Below are positions 49,906 to 58,906 of a stretch of 64,000 bases of DNA, one piece after another (position 1 is the stretch's first letter; each line of letters starts with the position of its first letter). The stretch is from positions 1 through 64,000 of the forward strand of contig NZ_PZKC01000008.1 in the NCBI RefSeq assembly GCF_003034845.1. The letters run 5' to 3'. The DNA is from Pseudothauera lacus. GTDB taxonomy: Bacteria; Pseudomonadota; Gammaproteobacteria; Burkholderiales; Rhodocyclaceae. Position numbers and translations under genes: made by a program. The notes below the pieces were generated by a model. It was not told the DNA's origin. It saw only the letters and a program-made list of their open reading frames with translations, and ran no database searches.

Positions 49906-50472
49906 ATGTTGAGCCCTCTTTCACGCGCACTGTGCTGCGCGCTGTCCTTTGCGGTCGTCCCGGCGGCAGCGGCGCAGTCGGCCGCGGGCGGCCTCTTCGA
50001 CCACCAGTTGCGCCGTCTGCATGCCGACGAGGTGGTCGACCTGGCCGTCCGCTACGCCGGCCACCCGGTGCTGATCGTCAATACCGCCAGCCATTGCGGC
50101 TATACCGGGCAGTTTGGCGAGCTGGAAGCGGTGTATCGGGAATACCGTGAGCGCGGCCTCAAGGTGGCGGGCTTCCCCTCCGATGACTTCCGTCAGGAGG
50201 CCAGGGACGAGGCCGAAACCGCGCAGGTATGCTTCGTCAACTTCGGCGTCACCTTCGACATGTACGCCCCGGTTGCGGTGCGCGGCGACGCTGCCCACCC
50301 CTTGTTCCGCGAGCTGGCGCGGCAGAGCGAGGCGCCGCGGTGGAATTTTCACAAGTACGTCGTCGATCGCAACGGTCGCGTGGTCGCAGCCTTTCCGAGC
50401 AGGGTGAAACCGGATGCGCCGGCTGTGCGCGCGGCCATCGAAGCCGCGCTTGGTGGCGCGCCGGCGAGGTAA
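49906..50472 (+). CDS. Periplasmic glutathione peroxidase-family protein, atypical
   Basis: A 188-residue secreted thioredoxin-fold protein. The signal peptide ends near 'PAAAAQ'. The peroxidatic Cys64 is in 'VNTASHCGYTGQF', and the Trp-Asn pair in 'WNFHKYVVD' is kept. The usual 'FPCNQF' motif reads 'FPSDDF' here (residues 90-95), so the resolving Cys and the catalytic Gln of the standard tetrad are both replaced. It may be a divergent thiol peroxidase or have another redox role. AGGAGG lies 8 bases before the ATG. It is convergent with the aminotransferase gene. Confidence 0.83.
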   Translation: MLSPLSRALCCALSFAVVPAAAAQSAAGGLFDHQLRRLHADEVVDLAVRYAGHPVLIVNTASHCGYTGQFGELEAVYREYRERGLKVAGFPSDDFRQEARDEAETAQVCFVNFGVTFDMYAPVAVRGDAAHPLFRELARQSEAPRWNFHKYVVDRNGRVVAAFPSRVKPDAPAVRAAIEAALGGAPAR

Positions 50473-50481
50473 GCTGAAAGA

Positions 50482-50500
50482 CCCGCCGCCAGGCGGCGGG
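50482..50500. terminator. Hairpin between the GPx-like and aminotransferase genes
   Basis: 'cccgccgcc' and 'ggcggcggg' form a short GC-only inverted repeat between convergent genes. There is no T run, so termination is only possible, not clear. Confidence 0.5.
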
Positions 50501-50505
50501 CCGGT

Positions 50506-51729
50506 TCACGCCGCGGCGCGCAGGTGCTCGGCGGCGTAGGCGCGGTGCGCCGCGGCCACTGCGGCGCCGGCTTCGACGCCGTGGCCGACCTGGGGCAGCA
50601 CCTGTTCGAGTGCCGCCAGCGCCGCCATCACATTGTCCTCGCGGCAGGACCAGCCCATCAACCCGAAGCGCCACACCTTGCCGGCGAGCGGGCCGAGGCC
50701 GGCGCCGATCTCCACCGCATGTTCCTGCAGCAGGGTGCGCCGCACGGTGAGGTCATCGACGCCTTCGGGCACGCGCACGGCGTTCATCTGCGGCAGGCGG
50801 GCCGCTTCGGCAACCACGAAGCTCAACCCCAGCGCCTCCAGGCCGGCCTTCAGCGCCGCATGGTGGCGGCGGTGGCGTGCCCAGGTGTTCTCCAGGCCTT
50901 CCTCGGCGAGCAGGCGGAGGGCCTCGTGCAGGCCGTAGAGGCTGTTGCCGGGGGCCGTGTGGTGATAGGTGCGCTGGGTGGCACCCCAGTAGTCGAGCAC
51001 CAGGGTGAGATCCATGAACCAGCTCTGCACCTTGGTTCTGCGCGCCTTGACGCGCTCGATGGCCGCGGCGCTGAAGGTCACCGGCGACAGCCCGGGGGTG
51101 CAGGAGAGGCACTTCTGGCTGCCGGAGTACACCGCATCGGCGCCCCAGGCGTCGACCAGCACCGGTGTGCCGCCCAGCGAGGTGACGGTATCGACGATGG
51201 TCAGGCAGCCGTGCTGGCGGGCCACCGCGCACAGCGCCGCGGCGTCGGACTGCGCGCCGGTGGACGTTTCCGCATGGACAAAGGCAACCAGGCGGGCATC
51301 GGGGTGGGCCTTGAGGGTGTCCTCGAGCTTCTGCGGATCGATGGCGTGGCCCCATTCCTCCTCCACGACGATGGCCGTGCCACCGCTGCGCTGGACGTTC
51401 TCGATCATGCGTCCGCCAAACACGCCATTGCGGCACACCACGACCTTGTCACCCGGCTCGACGAGGTTCACGAAGCAGGTCTCCATGCCTACCGAACCCG
51501 GTCCGGAAAGCGGGAAGGTGAGCGCGTTGCCGGTCTGGAAGGCGTAGCGCAGCAGCGTCTTGAGCTCTTCCATCATGTTCACGAAGACCGGATCCATGTA
51601 GCCCACCACGGTCTGGCCGAGGGCCGCCATCACCCGCGGATGGAGGTCGGAGGGGCCGGGGCCGAGGAGGATGCGGCGGGGCGGATGGAAAGCGGCGATG
51701 CTGTGCTCGGGGGCGGTGACGGCGCTCAA
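50506..51729 (-). CDS. Alanine/serine-glyoxylate aminotransferase (class V, PLP)
   Basis: A 407-residue class V aminotransferase. 'LLGPGPSDLHPRV' is the N-terminal signature and 'SGSQKCLSCTPGLSP' holds the PLP Lys. Family members convert glyoxylate to glycine using alanine or serine. Next to RuBisCO the natural role is recycling glyoxylate that comes from 2-phosphoglycolate made by the oxygenase side reaction. It is 31 bases downstream of uspA and in the same direction as cbbR, so the three may be cotranscribed. Amino donor cannot be decided here. Confidence 0.88.
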   Translation of the reverse strand: MSAVTAPEHSIAAFHPPRRILLGPGPSDLHPRVMAALGQTVVGYMDPVFVNMMEELKTLLRYAFQTGNALTFPLSGPGSVGMETCFVNLVEPGDKVVVCRNGVFGGRMIENVQRSGGTAIVVEEEWGHAIDPQKLEDTLKAHPDARLVAFVHAETSTGAQSDAAALCAVARQHGCLTIVDTVTSLGGTPVLVDAWGADAVYSGSQKCLSCTPGLSPVTFSAAAIERVKARRTKVQSWFMDLTLVLDYWGATQRTYHHTAPGNSLYGLHEALRLLAEEGLENTWARHRRHHAALKAGLEALGLSFVVAEAARLPQMNAVRVPEGVDDLTVRRTLLQEHAVEIGAGLGPLAGKVWRFGLMGWSCREDNVMAALAALEQVLPQVGHGVEAGAAVAAAHRAYAAEHLRAAA

Positions 51730-51760
51730 AGGTGTCTCCCTTTCTGTTGGTGTCGTGGGT

Positions 51761-52216
51761 TCAGTGCGCGCTGCGCACGATCAGCACGGAGATGCCGACC
51801 TTGCGCACCAGGTTCTCCGCCACGCTGCCCAGCAGCAGGCGCTGGAAGCCGCGGCGGCCGTGGGAGCCGACCACCAGCAGGTCGGCGCCGGACTCGGTGA
51901 CTGCGCGCGCGATCTGGTCGGCGGCGTGCAGGTCTTCGGAAGCGAGAAAGCGCGGGATGGGCTGCAGGCCGGCTTCCTCGGCCTTGCGCACGGCCTCGCC
52001 CAACGTGCTCTGGCCGCTTTGCAGCAGTGCGCTCTGCATCTTGCGGGCGTCGGCAAGGGCGACGCCGTGCGATGAGAAGGTCTGCAGCAGGGATTCGTCG
52101 ACGGCGTGGGCGATCTCCAGTTGCGCACCGTGCAGCTTGGCCAGTGAGATGGCCTCGTCGAGGGCCTTCTGCGAGGTCTGGCTGTCGTCGATGGAAACCA
52201 GGATGTGCTTGTACAT
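51761..52216 (-). CDS. Universal stress protein UspA family
   Basis: A 151-residue single-domain USP. The ATP-binding motif G-x2-G-x9-GS is present as 'GSHGRRGFQRLLLGS', so it is the ATP-binding subtype. 'ILVSIDDSQTSQKALDEA' starts the fold. It lies between cbbR and the glyoxylate aminotransferase gene on the same strand; a link to carbon fixation is positional only. Confidence 0.93.
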   Translation of the reverse strand: MYKHILVSIDDSQTSQKALDEAISLAKLHGAQLEIAHAVDESLLQTFSSHGVALADARKMQSALLQSGQSTLGEAVRKAEEAGLQPIPRFLASEDLHAADQIARAVTESGADLLVVGSHGRRGFQRLLLGSVAENLVRKVGISVLIVRSAH

Positions 52217-52298
52217 CGCTACTCCTTTGTATGGGCAGGGGGAGATGCTGCGGGGATGGTAAGCCAGCCGCCGCGCGGGCGGAAGGCCGGACTGCGCA

Positions 52299-53258
52299 TC
52301 AGGCTAACACCGGTGGCGGCGCGGCGGGATCGGCGTTTTCCTGTAAGACCGCTGTGGCGTCCGCGTCCCGGCCGGTGCGCAGCAGGAAGTCGAGGAAGGT
52401 GGTGGCGGTGAGGCTGAGGCGCTTGCCCGACAGATGTACCGCGTGCCAGGTGCGGCGCAGCGGAAAACCGGCGACGTCGAGCACGGCGATGCGCGCGGTC
52501 TGGCGTTCGAGGGTGAGGTTGGCGAGCGACATCACCGATACTCCCAGCCCGGCCATCACGCCGTGCTTGATCGCCTCGCTGGAGCCGAGTTCGATATAGA
52601 CCTGCGCCGCCAGCCCCTCGGCGGCGAACAGGCGTTCGATGGCGGCGCGCGTGCCCGAGCCCTGTTCGCGCATCAGGAAGCGCTCGGCGGCGAAGCGTGC
52701 GAGGGGAATGGCATGCGCGCCGGCGAGCGGGTGGGCGGGGTGGGCGATGGGGACCAGCGGGTTGTCGAGACAGGGGTGGACGTCGACGGCGAGGTTCTTG
52801 GGCACCCGCCCCATGATGACGAAGTCGTCCTCGTTGGCGCGCAGGCGGTCGAGCACGCTGGCGCGGTTGATGACCGTCAGCTGCGGCTGCACCTGCGGCC
52901 AGGCGCGCAGGAAGCGGCCGAGGAGATCGGGAATGAAATAGGTGGTCGAGGACACCGCCGCCACCTTCAGGGGACCGGCCACCTTGCCCTTCATGTCGGC
53001 GACGGTGCCGGCCAGCCCACGCAGGCGGGCGACCACGTCGCCAGCGGCGGCGAACACCTCCTCGCCGGCGCGGGTGAGGAAGAGGCGCTTGCCGACCTGC
53101 TCGAACAGCGCCAGGCCAATGCTCTCTTCCAGGCGCTTGACCTGGATGGAGACCGCCGGCTGGGTGAGATGCAGCTCGGCGGCAGCACGGGTGAAGCTGC
53201 GCAGACGGGCAACGGCTTCGAACAGCCGTAGTTGCTGGAGTGTCCAGTGATGAATCAT
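52299..53258 (-). CDS. cbbR: LysR-type regulator CbbR
   Basis: A 319-residue LysR-family protein. The N-terminal helix-turn-helix is in 'LHLTQPAVSIQVKRLEE' (about 27-45), and the effector domain starts near residue 95. Position, divergent from cbbL over 129 bases, is the classical arrangement, and CbbR activates the cbb operon in response to metabolites such as RuBP or NADPH. LysR regulators usually repress their own gene from the same site. The call rests on context as much as on sequence. Confidence 0.93.
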   Translation of the reverse strand: MIHHWTLQQLRLFEAVARLRSFTRAAAELHLTQPAVSIQVKRLEESIGLALFEQVGKRLFLTRAGEEVFAAAGDVVARLRGLAGTVADMKGKVAGPLKVAAVSSTTYFIPDLLGRFLRAWPQVQPQLTVINRASVLDRLRANEDDFVIMGRVPKNLAVDVHPCLDNPLVPIAHPAHPLAGAHAIPLARFAAERFLMREQGSGTRAAIERLFAAEGLAAQVYIELGSSEAIKHGVMAGLGVSVMSLANLTLERQTARIAVLDVAGFPLRRTWHAVHLSGKRLSLTATTFLDFLLRTGRDADATAVLQENADPAAPPPVLA

Positions 53259-53276
53259 AAGCTCTTGTTTATGGTT

Positions 53277-53303
53277 TTCATATGAACAATTAACTGTTGT
53301 TTA
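53277..53303. promoter_or_regulatory. Candidate CbbR/other operator in the cbbR-cbbL intergenic region
   Basis: Two inverted repeats lie side by side: the exact palindrome TTCATATGAA (53277-53286) and AACAA-N7-TTGTT (53285-53301), within an AT-rich 50 bp block. TTA-N8-TTA (53290-53303) resembles the loose TNA-type half-sites reported for CbbR. The palindrome is also upstream of the sox-linked rhodanese gene, so a second regulator may bind here. Confidence 0.45.
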
Positions 53304-53387
53304 TTCCTCTGCGCCCCTAAAGTCAAGCCATCGCCATCGCACCCTTGTGCCGGTGGCAAGGCAAACCACAGACCACAGGAGTGAGAC

Positions 53388-54806
53388 ATGTCCAAGACTT
53401 ACCAGGCGGGCGTCAAGGAATACCGCGAGATGTACTGGGAGCCGGGCTACACGCCGAAGGAATCGGACGTGCTGGCGGTGTTCAAGATCGTGCCGCAGGC
53501 CGGCGTGCCGCGCGAGGAGGCCGCCGCCGCGGTGGCCGCGGAATCCTCCACCGCCACCTGGACCACAGTGTGGACCGATCTGCTCACCGACCTCTACTAC
53601 TACAAGGGGCGCGCCTACGCGATCGAGGACGTGCCGGGCGACGACGAGGCCTTCTATGCCTTCATCGCCTACCCGATGGGCCTGTTCGAGGAAGGCTCGG
53701 TGGTCAACGTGTTCACCTCGCTGGTTGGCAACGTCTTCGGCTTCAAGGCGGTGCGCGCGCTGCGCCTGGAGGACGTGCGCTTTCCGCTGTGGTTCGTCAC
53801 CACCTGCCCGGGGCCCCCGCACGGCATCCAGGTCGAGCGCGACAAGCTCAACAAGTACGGCCGGCCGATGCTCGGCTGCACCATCAAGCCCAAGCTGGGC
53901 CTGTCCGCCAAGAACTACGGCCGCGCGGTCTATGAATGCCTGCGCGGCGGGCTGGACTTCACCAAGGACGACGAGAACGTCAATTCCCAGCCCTTCATGC
54001 GCTGGCGTGACCGCTTCGCCTTCTGCCAGGAGGCCATCGACAAGGCCGAGGCCGAGACCGGCGAGCACAAGGGCCACTACCTCAATGTCACCGCTGCGAC
54101 CATGGAGGAGATCTACAAGCGCGCCGAGTTCGCCAAGGAGATCGGCTCCAAGATCATCATGAGCGACTACCTCACCGTGGGCTGGGCAGCGCACACCAGT
54201 CTGTCGAAGTGGTGTCGCGACAACGGCATGCTGCTGCACGTGCATCGCGCCATGCATGCGGTGATCGATCGCAACCCGCGCCACGGCATCAACTTCCGCG
54301 TACTTACCAAGATGCTGCGCCTGATGGGCGGCGACCACCTGCACTCGGGCACCGTGGTCGGCAAGCTGGAGGGCGACCGCGAGGCCACCATCGGCTGGAT
54401 CGACATGATGCGCGACCGCTACACCAGGGAAGACCGCTCGCGCGGCATCTTCTTCGACCAGGACTGGGGGCAGATGCCCGGCGTGCTGCCGGTGGCCTCG
54501 GGCGGCATCCACGTCTGGCACATGCCGGCGCTGGTGTCCATTTTCGGCGATGACTCGGTGCTGCAGTTTGGTGGCGGCACGCTCGGCCACCCCTGGGGCA
54601 ACGCCGCCGGTGCGGCGGCCAACCGGGTGGCGCTGGAAGCCTGCGTGCAGGCCCGCAACGAGGGCCGCCAACTGGAGAAGGAAGGCAAGGAGGTGCTGCT
54701 CCACGCCGCCGCATCCAGCCCCGAACTGAAGATCGCCATGGAGACCTGGAAGGAGATCAAGTTCGAGTTCGACACGGTGGACAAGCTCGACGTCGCCCAC
54801 CGCTGA
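53388..54806 (+). CDS. cbbL: RuBisCO large subunit, form I (IA-like)
   Basis: A 472-residue large subunit that fixes CO2 onto ribulose 1,5-bisphosphate. Catalytic residues are complete: Lys167 and Lys169 ('GCTIKPKLG'), carbamylated Lys193 with Asp195 and Glu196 ('TKDDEN'), His286-Arg287, loop-6 Lys326 ('TVVGKLEGD'), and 'SGGIHVWH' (371-378). The C-terminus '[11 protein letters not shown]' is typical IA. Unusual: at 258-266 it reads 'MSDYLTVGW' where form IA/IB enzymes have 'MHDYLTGGF', and Met313 replaces the Ser of 'RLSGGDH'. No carboxysome genes follow; cbbS, cbbQ and cbbO do, as in type IAq operons. Confidence 0.97.
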   Translation: MSKTYQAGVKEYREMYWEPGYTPKESDVLAVFKIVPQAGVPREEAAAAVAAESSTATWTTVWTDLLTDLYYYKGRAYAIEDVPGDDEAFYAFIAYPMGLFEEGSVVNVFTSLVGNVFGFKAVRALRLEDVRFPLWFVTTCPGPPHGIQVERDKLNKYGRPMLGCTIKPKLGLSAKNYGRAVYECLRGGLDFTKDDENVNSQPFMRWRDRFAFCQEAIDKAEAETGEHKGHYLNVTAATMEEIYKRAEFAKEIGSKIIMSDYLTVGWAAHTSLSKWCRDNGMLLHVHRAMHAVIDRNPRHGINFRVLTKMLRLMGGDHLHSGTVVGKLEGDREATIGWIDMMRDRYTREDRSRGIFFDQDWGQMPGVLPVASGGIHVWHMPALVSIFGDDSVLQFGGGTLGHPWGNAAGAAANRVALEACVQARNEGRQLEKEGKEVLLHAAASSPELKIAMETWKEIKFEFDTVDKLDVAHR

Positions 54807-54844
54807 CCCCCAGCCAGATACCGCGAACATTCAGGAGACCGACC

Positions 54845-55198
54845 ATGAGCGAAGTGCAGGATTACCCCTCCCGTCTCGGCGACCCCGCCAGCCGCCGTTT
54901 CGAAACCTTTTCCTATCTCCCGCCGATGAGCGAGGAGGCGCTGCGCAGTCAGGTGGCGTGGATCATCGAGCGCGGCTGGAACCCGGCCGTGGAGCACTGC
55001 GAGCCGGAAAACGCCATGCACCACTACTGGTACATGTGGAAGCTGCCGCTGTTCGGCGAGACCGACGTCGACCGCATTCTTGACGAATGCCGGCGCTGCC
55101 GCGACGCCAACCCGGGCCATCTGGTGAAGCTGATCGGCTACGACAACCAGCGCCAGACCCAGGGCACGGCGATGCTCATCTACCGGCCGCAGGACTGA
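54845..55198 (+). CDS. cbbS: RuBisCO small subunit, form I
   Basis: A 117-residue small subunit that caps the L8S8 holoenzyme. 'FETFSYLPPMSEEALRSQV' and 'MHHYWYMWKLPLFGETD' are hallmark segments; the C-terminal 'VKLIGYDNQRQTQG' is also conserved. Slightly long at the N-terminus ('SRLGDPASRR' insert) compared with usual 110-residue IA subunits. GGAGA precedes the ATG. It lies 38 bases after cbbL. Confidence 0.96.
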   Translation: MSEVQDYPSRLGDPASRRFETFSYLPPMSEEALRSQVAWIIERGWNPAVEHCEPENAMHHYWYMWKLPLFGETDVDRILDECRRCRDANPGHLVKLIGYDNQRQTQGTAMLIYRPQD

Positions 55199-55213
55199 GC
55201 AGGGGAGGGCGCG

Positions 55214-56050
55214 ATGAACATGCCTGCAGCCTTTTCCGCGACCGCCGCGGACAGTGCGGCGCAATATCTGGTACGCGCCGAGCCCTGGTACCACCCGGTA
55301 GGCGACGAGGTCGCCCATTTCGAGGCCGCCGCCGCGTCGCGCATGCCGATGATGCTCAAGGGCCCCACCGGCTGCGGCAAGTCGCGCTTCGTCGAGTACA
55401 TGGCCTGGCGCCTCGGGCGGCCGCTGATCACCGTGGCCTGCAACGAGGACATGACCGCCGCCGACCTCGTCGGGCGCTTCCTCATCGACCGTGAGGGCAC
55501 GCGCTGGCAGGACGGCCCGCTGACCCTGGCGGCGCGCATCGGCGCGCTGTGCTACCTCGACGAAGTGGTCGAGGCGCGCCAGGACACGGTGGTGGTCATT
55601 CACCCACTCACCGACCACCGCCGCGTGCTGCCGCTGGACAAGAAGGGCGAGCTGGTCGAAGCCCACCCCGACTTCCAGCTGGTGATTTCCTACAACCCCG
55701 GCTACCAGTCGCTGATGAAGGACCTCAAGCCGTCCACCCGCCAGCGCTTTGGCGCGCTGGACTTCGACTACCCCGAGAGCGCGGTGGAGACCGCCATCGT
55801 CGCCCACGAGGGCGGCGTCTCCGAGGAGGTCGCCGGACGCCTGGTGCAGGTCGCGCTGCGCTCGCGCAACCTCAAGGGCCACGGCCTCGACGAGGGCATG
55901 TCCACCCGCCTGCTGATCTACGCCGCCACCCTCATCCGCAGCGGTGTCGCCCCCGCCGATGCCTGCCGCATCGCCCTGGTGCGCCCGCTCACCGACGACG
56001 TCGACATGCGCGACGCCCTCGATGCGGCGGTGGCGACCTTCTTCGCCTGA
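55214..56050 (+). CDS. cbbQ: RuBisCO activase AAA+ subunit CbbQ
   Basis: A 278-residue MoxR-family AAA+ ATPase. Walker A is 'GPTGCGKS' (50-57); Walker B is 'ALCYLDE' with Asp116-Glu117; '[21 protein letters not shown]' contains sensor and arginine-finger-like residues (motif given in part). CbbQ hexamers with CbbO remove inhibitory sugar phosphates from form I RuBisCO. It starts 15 bases after the cbbS stop and is followed by cbbO, the usual order. Confidence 0.95.
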   Translation: MNMPAAFSATAADSAAQYLVRAEPWYHPVGDEVAHFEAAAASRMPMMLKGPTGCGKSRFVEYMAWRLGRPLITVACNEDMTAADLVGRFLIDREGTRWQDGPLTLAARIGALCYLDEVVEARQDTVVVIHPLTDHRRVLPLDKKGELVEAHPDFQLVISYNPGYQSLMKDLKPSTRQRFGALDFDYPESAVETAIVAHEGGVSEEVAGRLVQVALRSRNLKGHGLDEGMSTRLLIYAATLIRSGVAPADACRIALVRPLTDDVDMRDALDAAVATFFA

Positions 56051-56078
56051 CGCAAGCGGCGCCACGGAGGGCGGAACG

Positions 56079-58400
56079 ATGAGCGAGGCGCTGGAGGACT
56101 ATGTCGCCGCCCTGCGCGCGCGCGATGCGGCGATTGCCGCGGTGCTCGATGCCTGCGTGAACGATGCGCGGCGCTGCATGGGGGCGGCGGCGCTGCAGCA
56201 CTACCTGGAAGGTGCGCGCGGTCTGGCCGAACTCGGCCGCGGCGCGCGGCCGGTGGTGGCGTGGCTGGAGGCAATGCCGCAGGTGGCGCGCGAACTCGGC
56301 GACGACACCGTGCAGGACAGCCTGCTGGCGGCGATGAAGCTGTCCTCGATGACCTCCGGGGAGGTCATCGCGCTGTTCTTCGACGCCCTGCCCACGGCCG
56401 CCCGCCGCCTCGGCGACGTCGAACTGCTGCGCGCCTACCTGAACTTCCTGCATCAGCTCGCAGCGCGCGCACCGCGCGCGCTGCGCCCCATGCTCGGCCT
56501 CATCGACGAGCTGCTCGGCAAGCTCACCCTGGGCGGCCTGCGCCAGTGGGCCTTCTTCGGCGCCGACGCCTACCGCAGTGACTTCGCCGCCCAGCAGGCC
56601 TACTTCGCCCTCGCCAGCGCCGACAGCAAGGCCGTGCTGCAGCAGGCGCGCAAGGGCGTGCTTTTCGTCGATCACCAGCGCAAGCTCGCCGCCTACCTGC
56701 GTGCGCTGTGGGGGCGGGATTTCTGGCTGCGGCCGGCGGCCGCCGACTACACCGAATTCAGCCCGCATGTGGAGGATTTCGTCCTCTACCTGCCCGACGC
56801 CGTCGACGATGGCGGTGTGCTGCCCGGGCTGGAAGTGTATCGGGCGATCAGCGCGCATCTCGCCGCCCATCTCGCCTATTCGCCGGTGCCACCCGACGGT
56901 GGCGGGGCGGACGCCGTGCGCAAGTATCTGGTCGCTCTCTTCGAAGACGCCCGCGTCGAATACTGCGCGATGGCCGAGTTCCCCGGCCTGCGGCAGAACT
57001 GGGGCGCGCTGCTGGCCGCGGCCTGGGCCGGTGCCACCGAGCACCCCGCGCAGGCCTGGCTGCAGGCCCTGGTGCTGGCGCTGTTCGAATCCGGCCGGTG
57101 CTGCGGCGATGCCGAGCTCGATGCACTGGCAGTGCGCTTTCACGACGCCATGCCGGCACGCAGCCGCGATGCCAGCCTGTCGACGGAGCTCGGCGCCGCC
57201 CTCCACGCCCTGCTCAAGGCCCGCAGTGCCGTGCCCAGCCTGCGCCAGCTCGAACAACTGCGTCCCGGCTACCGCGACGACAACCGCGTGGTGTGGGCGC
57301 AGGCCGGCCTCGACTGGCAGCGCGGGATGGCACGCCCGGCGGCACGCCGGCAACTGCGCCGGCGGGTGTCGATCATGGAGATGGTCAACGAGGTCGAGGT
57401 CGAGACCGCCGGCGACGACGCCGATGAGGTGTGGACGCTGGATGGCGTGCTGCACGACGACGACGGCAGCACCTTCAATGACAAGTACGGCCGCGAAGCG
57501 CCCCCCGAGCCCTTCCATTATCCGGAGTGGGACTATCAGGTGCAGATTCACCGCCCGGACTGGGTGAGCGTGCTCGAAAGCCGCCAGCGCGCCGGCGACG
57601 GCACCTTGATCGCCGACATCCTCGCCCGCCACAAGGGCCTTTGCGCAAGGCTGCGGCAGATGGTCGAACGCCTGCGCCCGCAGGGCGTGCAACGCGTGCG
57701 CAAGCTTGAGGATGGCGACGAGCTTGACCTCAACGCCGCCGTCGAGGCGATGGTCGATCTGCGCAGCGGCCACCATGCCGACCTGCGCGTTACCCTGCGC
57801 CATGTGCTGATGCGCCGCGACCTCGCCGTACTGATATTGCTCGATCTGTCGGCATCGACCAACGATGTGGTGGCCGGCAGTACCCGCACGGTGCTCGAAC
57901 TCACCCGCGAGGCCGCCACCGTGCTGGCCACCGCGGTGGAGCGCATCGGCGATCCTTTTGCCATCCACGGCTTCTGCTCCGACGGCCGCCAGGCGGTGCA
58001 TTACCTGCGCGTGAAGGACTTCGGCGAGCACTTCGGCGACGATGCGCGCGCCCGCCTGGCGGCCATCGAGGGCGCCTGTTCGACGCGCATGGGCGCCGCG
58101 TTGCGCCATGCCGGTCATCACCTGTGCGCCCAGTCGCAGCGCCGCAAGCTGTTGCTGCTGGTCACCGACGGTGAGCCCGCCGATGTCGATGAACGCGACC
58201 CGCAGTACCTGCGCCACGATGCACGCAAGGCCGTGGAGGAACTGCGCGGCCGTGGCGTCGATACCTTCTGCCTCAGCCTCGACCCTGCCGCCGACCGCTA
58301 CGTTGCGCGCATCTTCGGCGCCAGTGCGTTCACGGTGGTGGACAGCGTTGCCCGGCTGCCCGAGCGCTTGCCGGCGCTGTTCGGCGCGCTGACGCGCTGA
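56079..58400 (+). CDS. cbbO: RuBisCO activase adaptor CbbO (von Willebrand A domain)
   Basis: A 773-residue protein with a long helical N-terminal part and a C-terminal vWA domain (about 580-773). The MIDAS motif D-x-S-x-S is 'DLSAS' near residue 589, with 'VTDGEPADVDERD' supplying further metal residues. CbbO bridges CbbQ to RuBisCO through the MIDAS site. GGAGGG lies before the ATG, 28 bases after cbbQ. It ends the cbbLSQO run and is convergent with nfeD. Confidence 0.94.
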   Translation: MSEALEDYVAALRARDAAIAAVLDACVNDARRCMGAAALQHYLEGARGLAELGRGARPVVAWLEAMPQVARELGDDTVQDSLLAAMKLSSMTSGEVIALFFDALPTAARRLGDVELLRAYLNFLHQLAARAPRALRPMLGLIDELLGKLTLGGLRQWAFFGADAYRSDFAAQQAYFALASADSKAVLQQARKGVLFVDHQRKLAAYLRALWGRDFWLRPAAADYTEFSPHVEDFVLYLPDAVDDGGVLPGLEVYRAISAHLAAHLAYSPVPPDGGGADAVRKYLVALFEDARVEYCAMAEFPGLRQNWGALLAAAWAGATEHPAQAWLQALVLALFESGRCCGDAELDALAVRFHDAMPARSRDASLSTELGAALHALLKARSAVPSLRQLEQLRPGYRDDNRVVWAQAGLDWQRGMARPAARRQLRRRVSIMEMVNEVEVETAGDDADEVWTLDGVLHDDDGSTFNDKYGREAPPEPFHYPEWDYQVQIHRPDWVSVLESRQRAGDGTLIADILARHKGLCARLRQMVERLRPQGVQRVRKLEDGDELDLNAAVEAMVDLRSGHHADLRVTLRHVLMRRDLAVLILLDLSASTNDVVAGSTRTVLELTREAATVLATAVERIGDPFAIHGFCSDGRQAVHYLRVKDFGEHFGDDARARLAAIEGACSTRMGAALRHAGHHLCAQSQRRKLLLLVTDGEPADVDERDPQYLRHDARKAVEELRGRGVDTFCLSLDPAADRYVARIFGASAFTVVDSVARLPERLPALFGALTR

Positions 58401-58419
58401 GGCGGCGCCCGCGACTGGC

Positions 58420-58896
58420 TCAGTCGTGTCCGGCGCCCTGCGCCAGCGGCATGACCTGGAAACTGCCGTCGGCGGCGCGCGCGGTGATCACCAGGTCCTG
58501 GCCTGCGGCGATGGCGGCGGGGCTGGTGGCGGCATAACTGCTGTCGCCGACGCGGATGCGTCCGCGACCGCCGCTGAAGGCGGCGATGGCCTGCGCCTGG
58601 CGGCCGACGAGGCCATCGAGTTCCTGGTTCAGGGACGTGCCGGGCGGCGTGCTGCGGCTGCGGCGCTGGATGGCGAAGCCGAGCGAGATCGAACCCAGCA
58701 TGGCGACTGCGAAGACCAGCAGCTGCCAGCTCAGCGGCAGCTCGGGGGCGACCAGCACAGCGAGACCGACGACCAGCGCGCCGAGGCCGATCCACAGCAG
58801 AAAGACGCCGGGAACGACGATCTCCAGTCCGGCCAGCACGGCCGCGCCGATCACCCACGGCCACGGCGAAGCAAACAGGGTATGGATGGCGTTCAT
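58420..58896 (-). CDS. NfeD-family membrane protein
   Basis: A 158-residue protein with hydrophobic segments at about 10-30, 33-50 and 55-75, and a C-terminal soluble OB-fold domain (about 90-150, 'LDGLVGRQAQAIAAF', 'GRGRIRVGDSSYAA'). It corresponds to the short NfeD1b type without the protease domain. It follows the SPFH gene by 10 bases; NfeD and SPFH proteins act as partners in membrane microdomains. Confidence 0.9.
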   Translation of the reverse strand: MNAIHTLFASPWPWVIGAAVLAGLEIVVPGVFLLWIGLGALVVGLAVLVAPELPLSWQLLVFAVAMLGSISLGFAIQRRSRSTPPGTSLNQELDGLVGRQAQAIAAFSGGRGRIRVGDSSYAATSPAAIAAGQDLVITARAADGSFQVMPLAQGAGHD

Positions 58897-58906
58897 GGCC
58901 TTCTCC

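Noticed and set aside
53388-58400. Carboxysome or form II RuBisCO locus
   Set aside because: No shell protein, carbonic anhydrase or CsoS2 gene follows, and a small subunit gene is present. The order cbbLSQO is the non-carboxysomal form I type.
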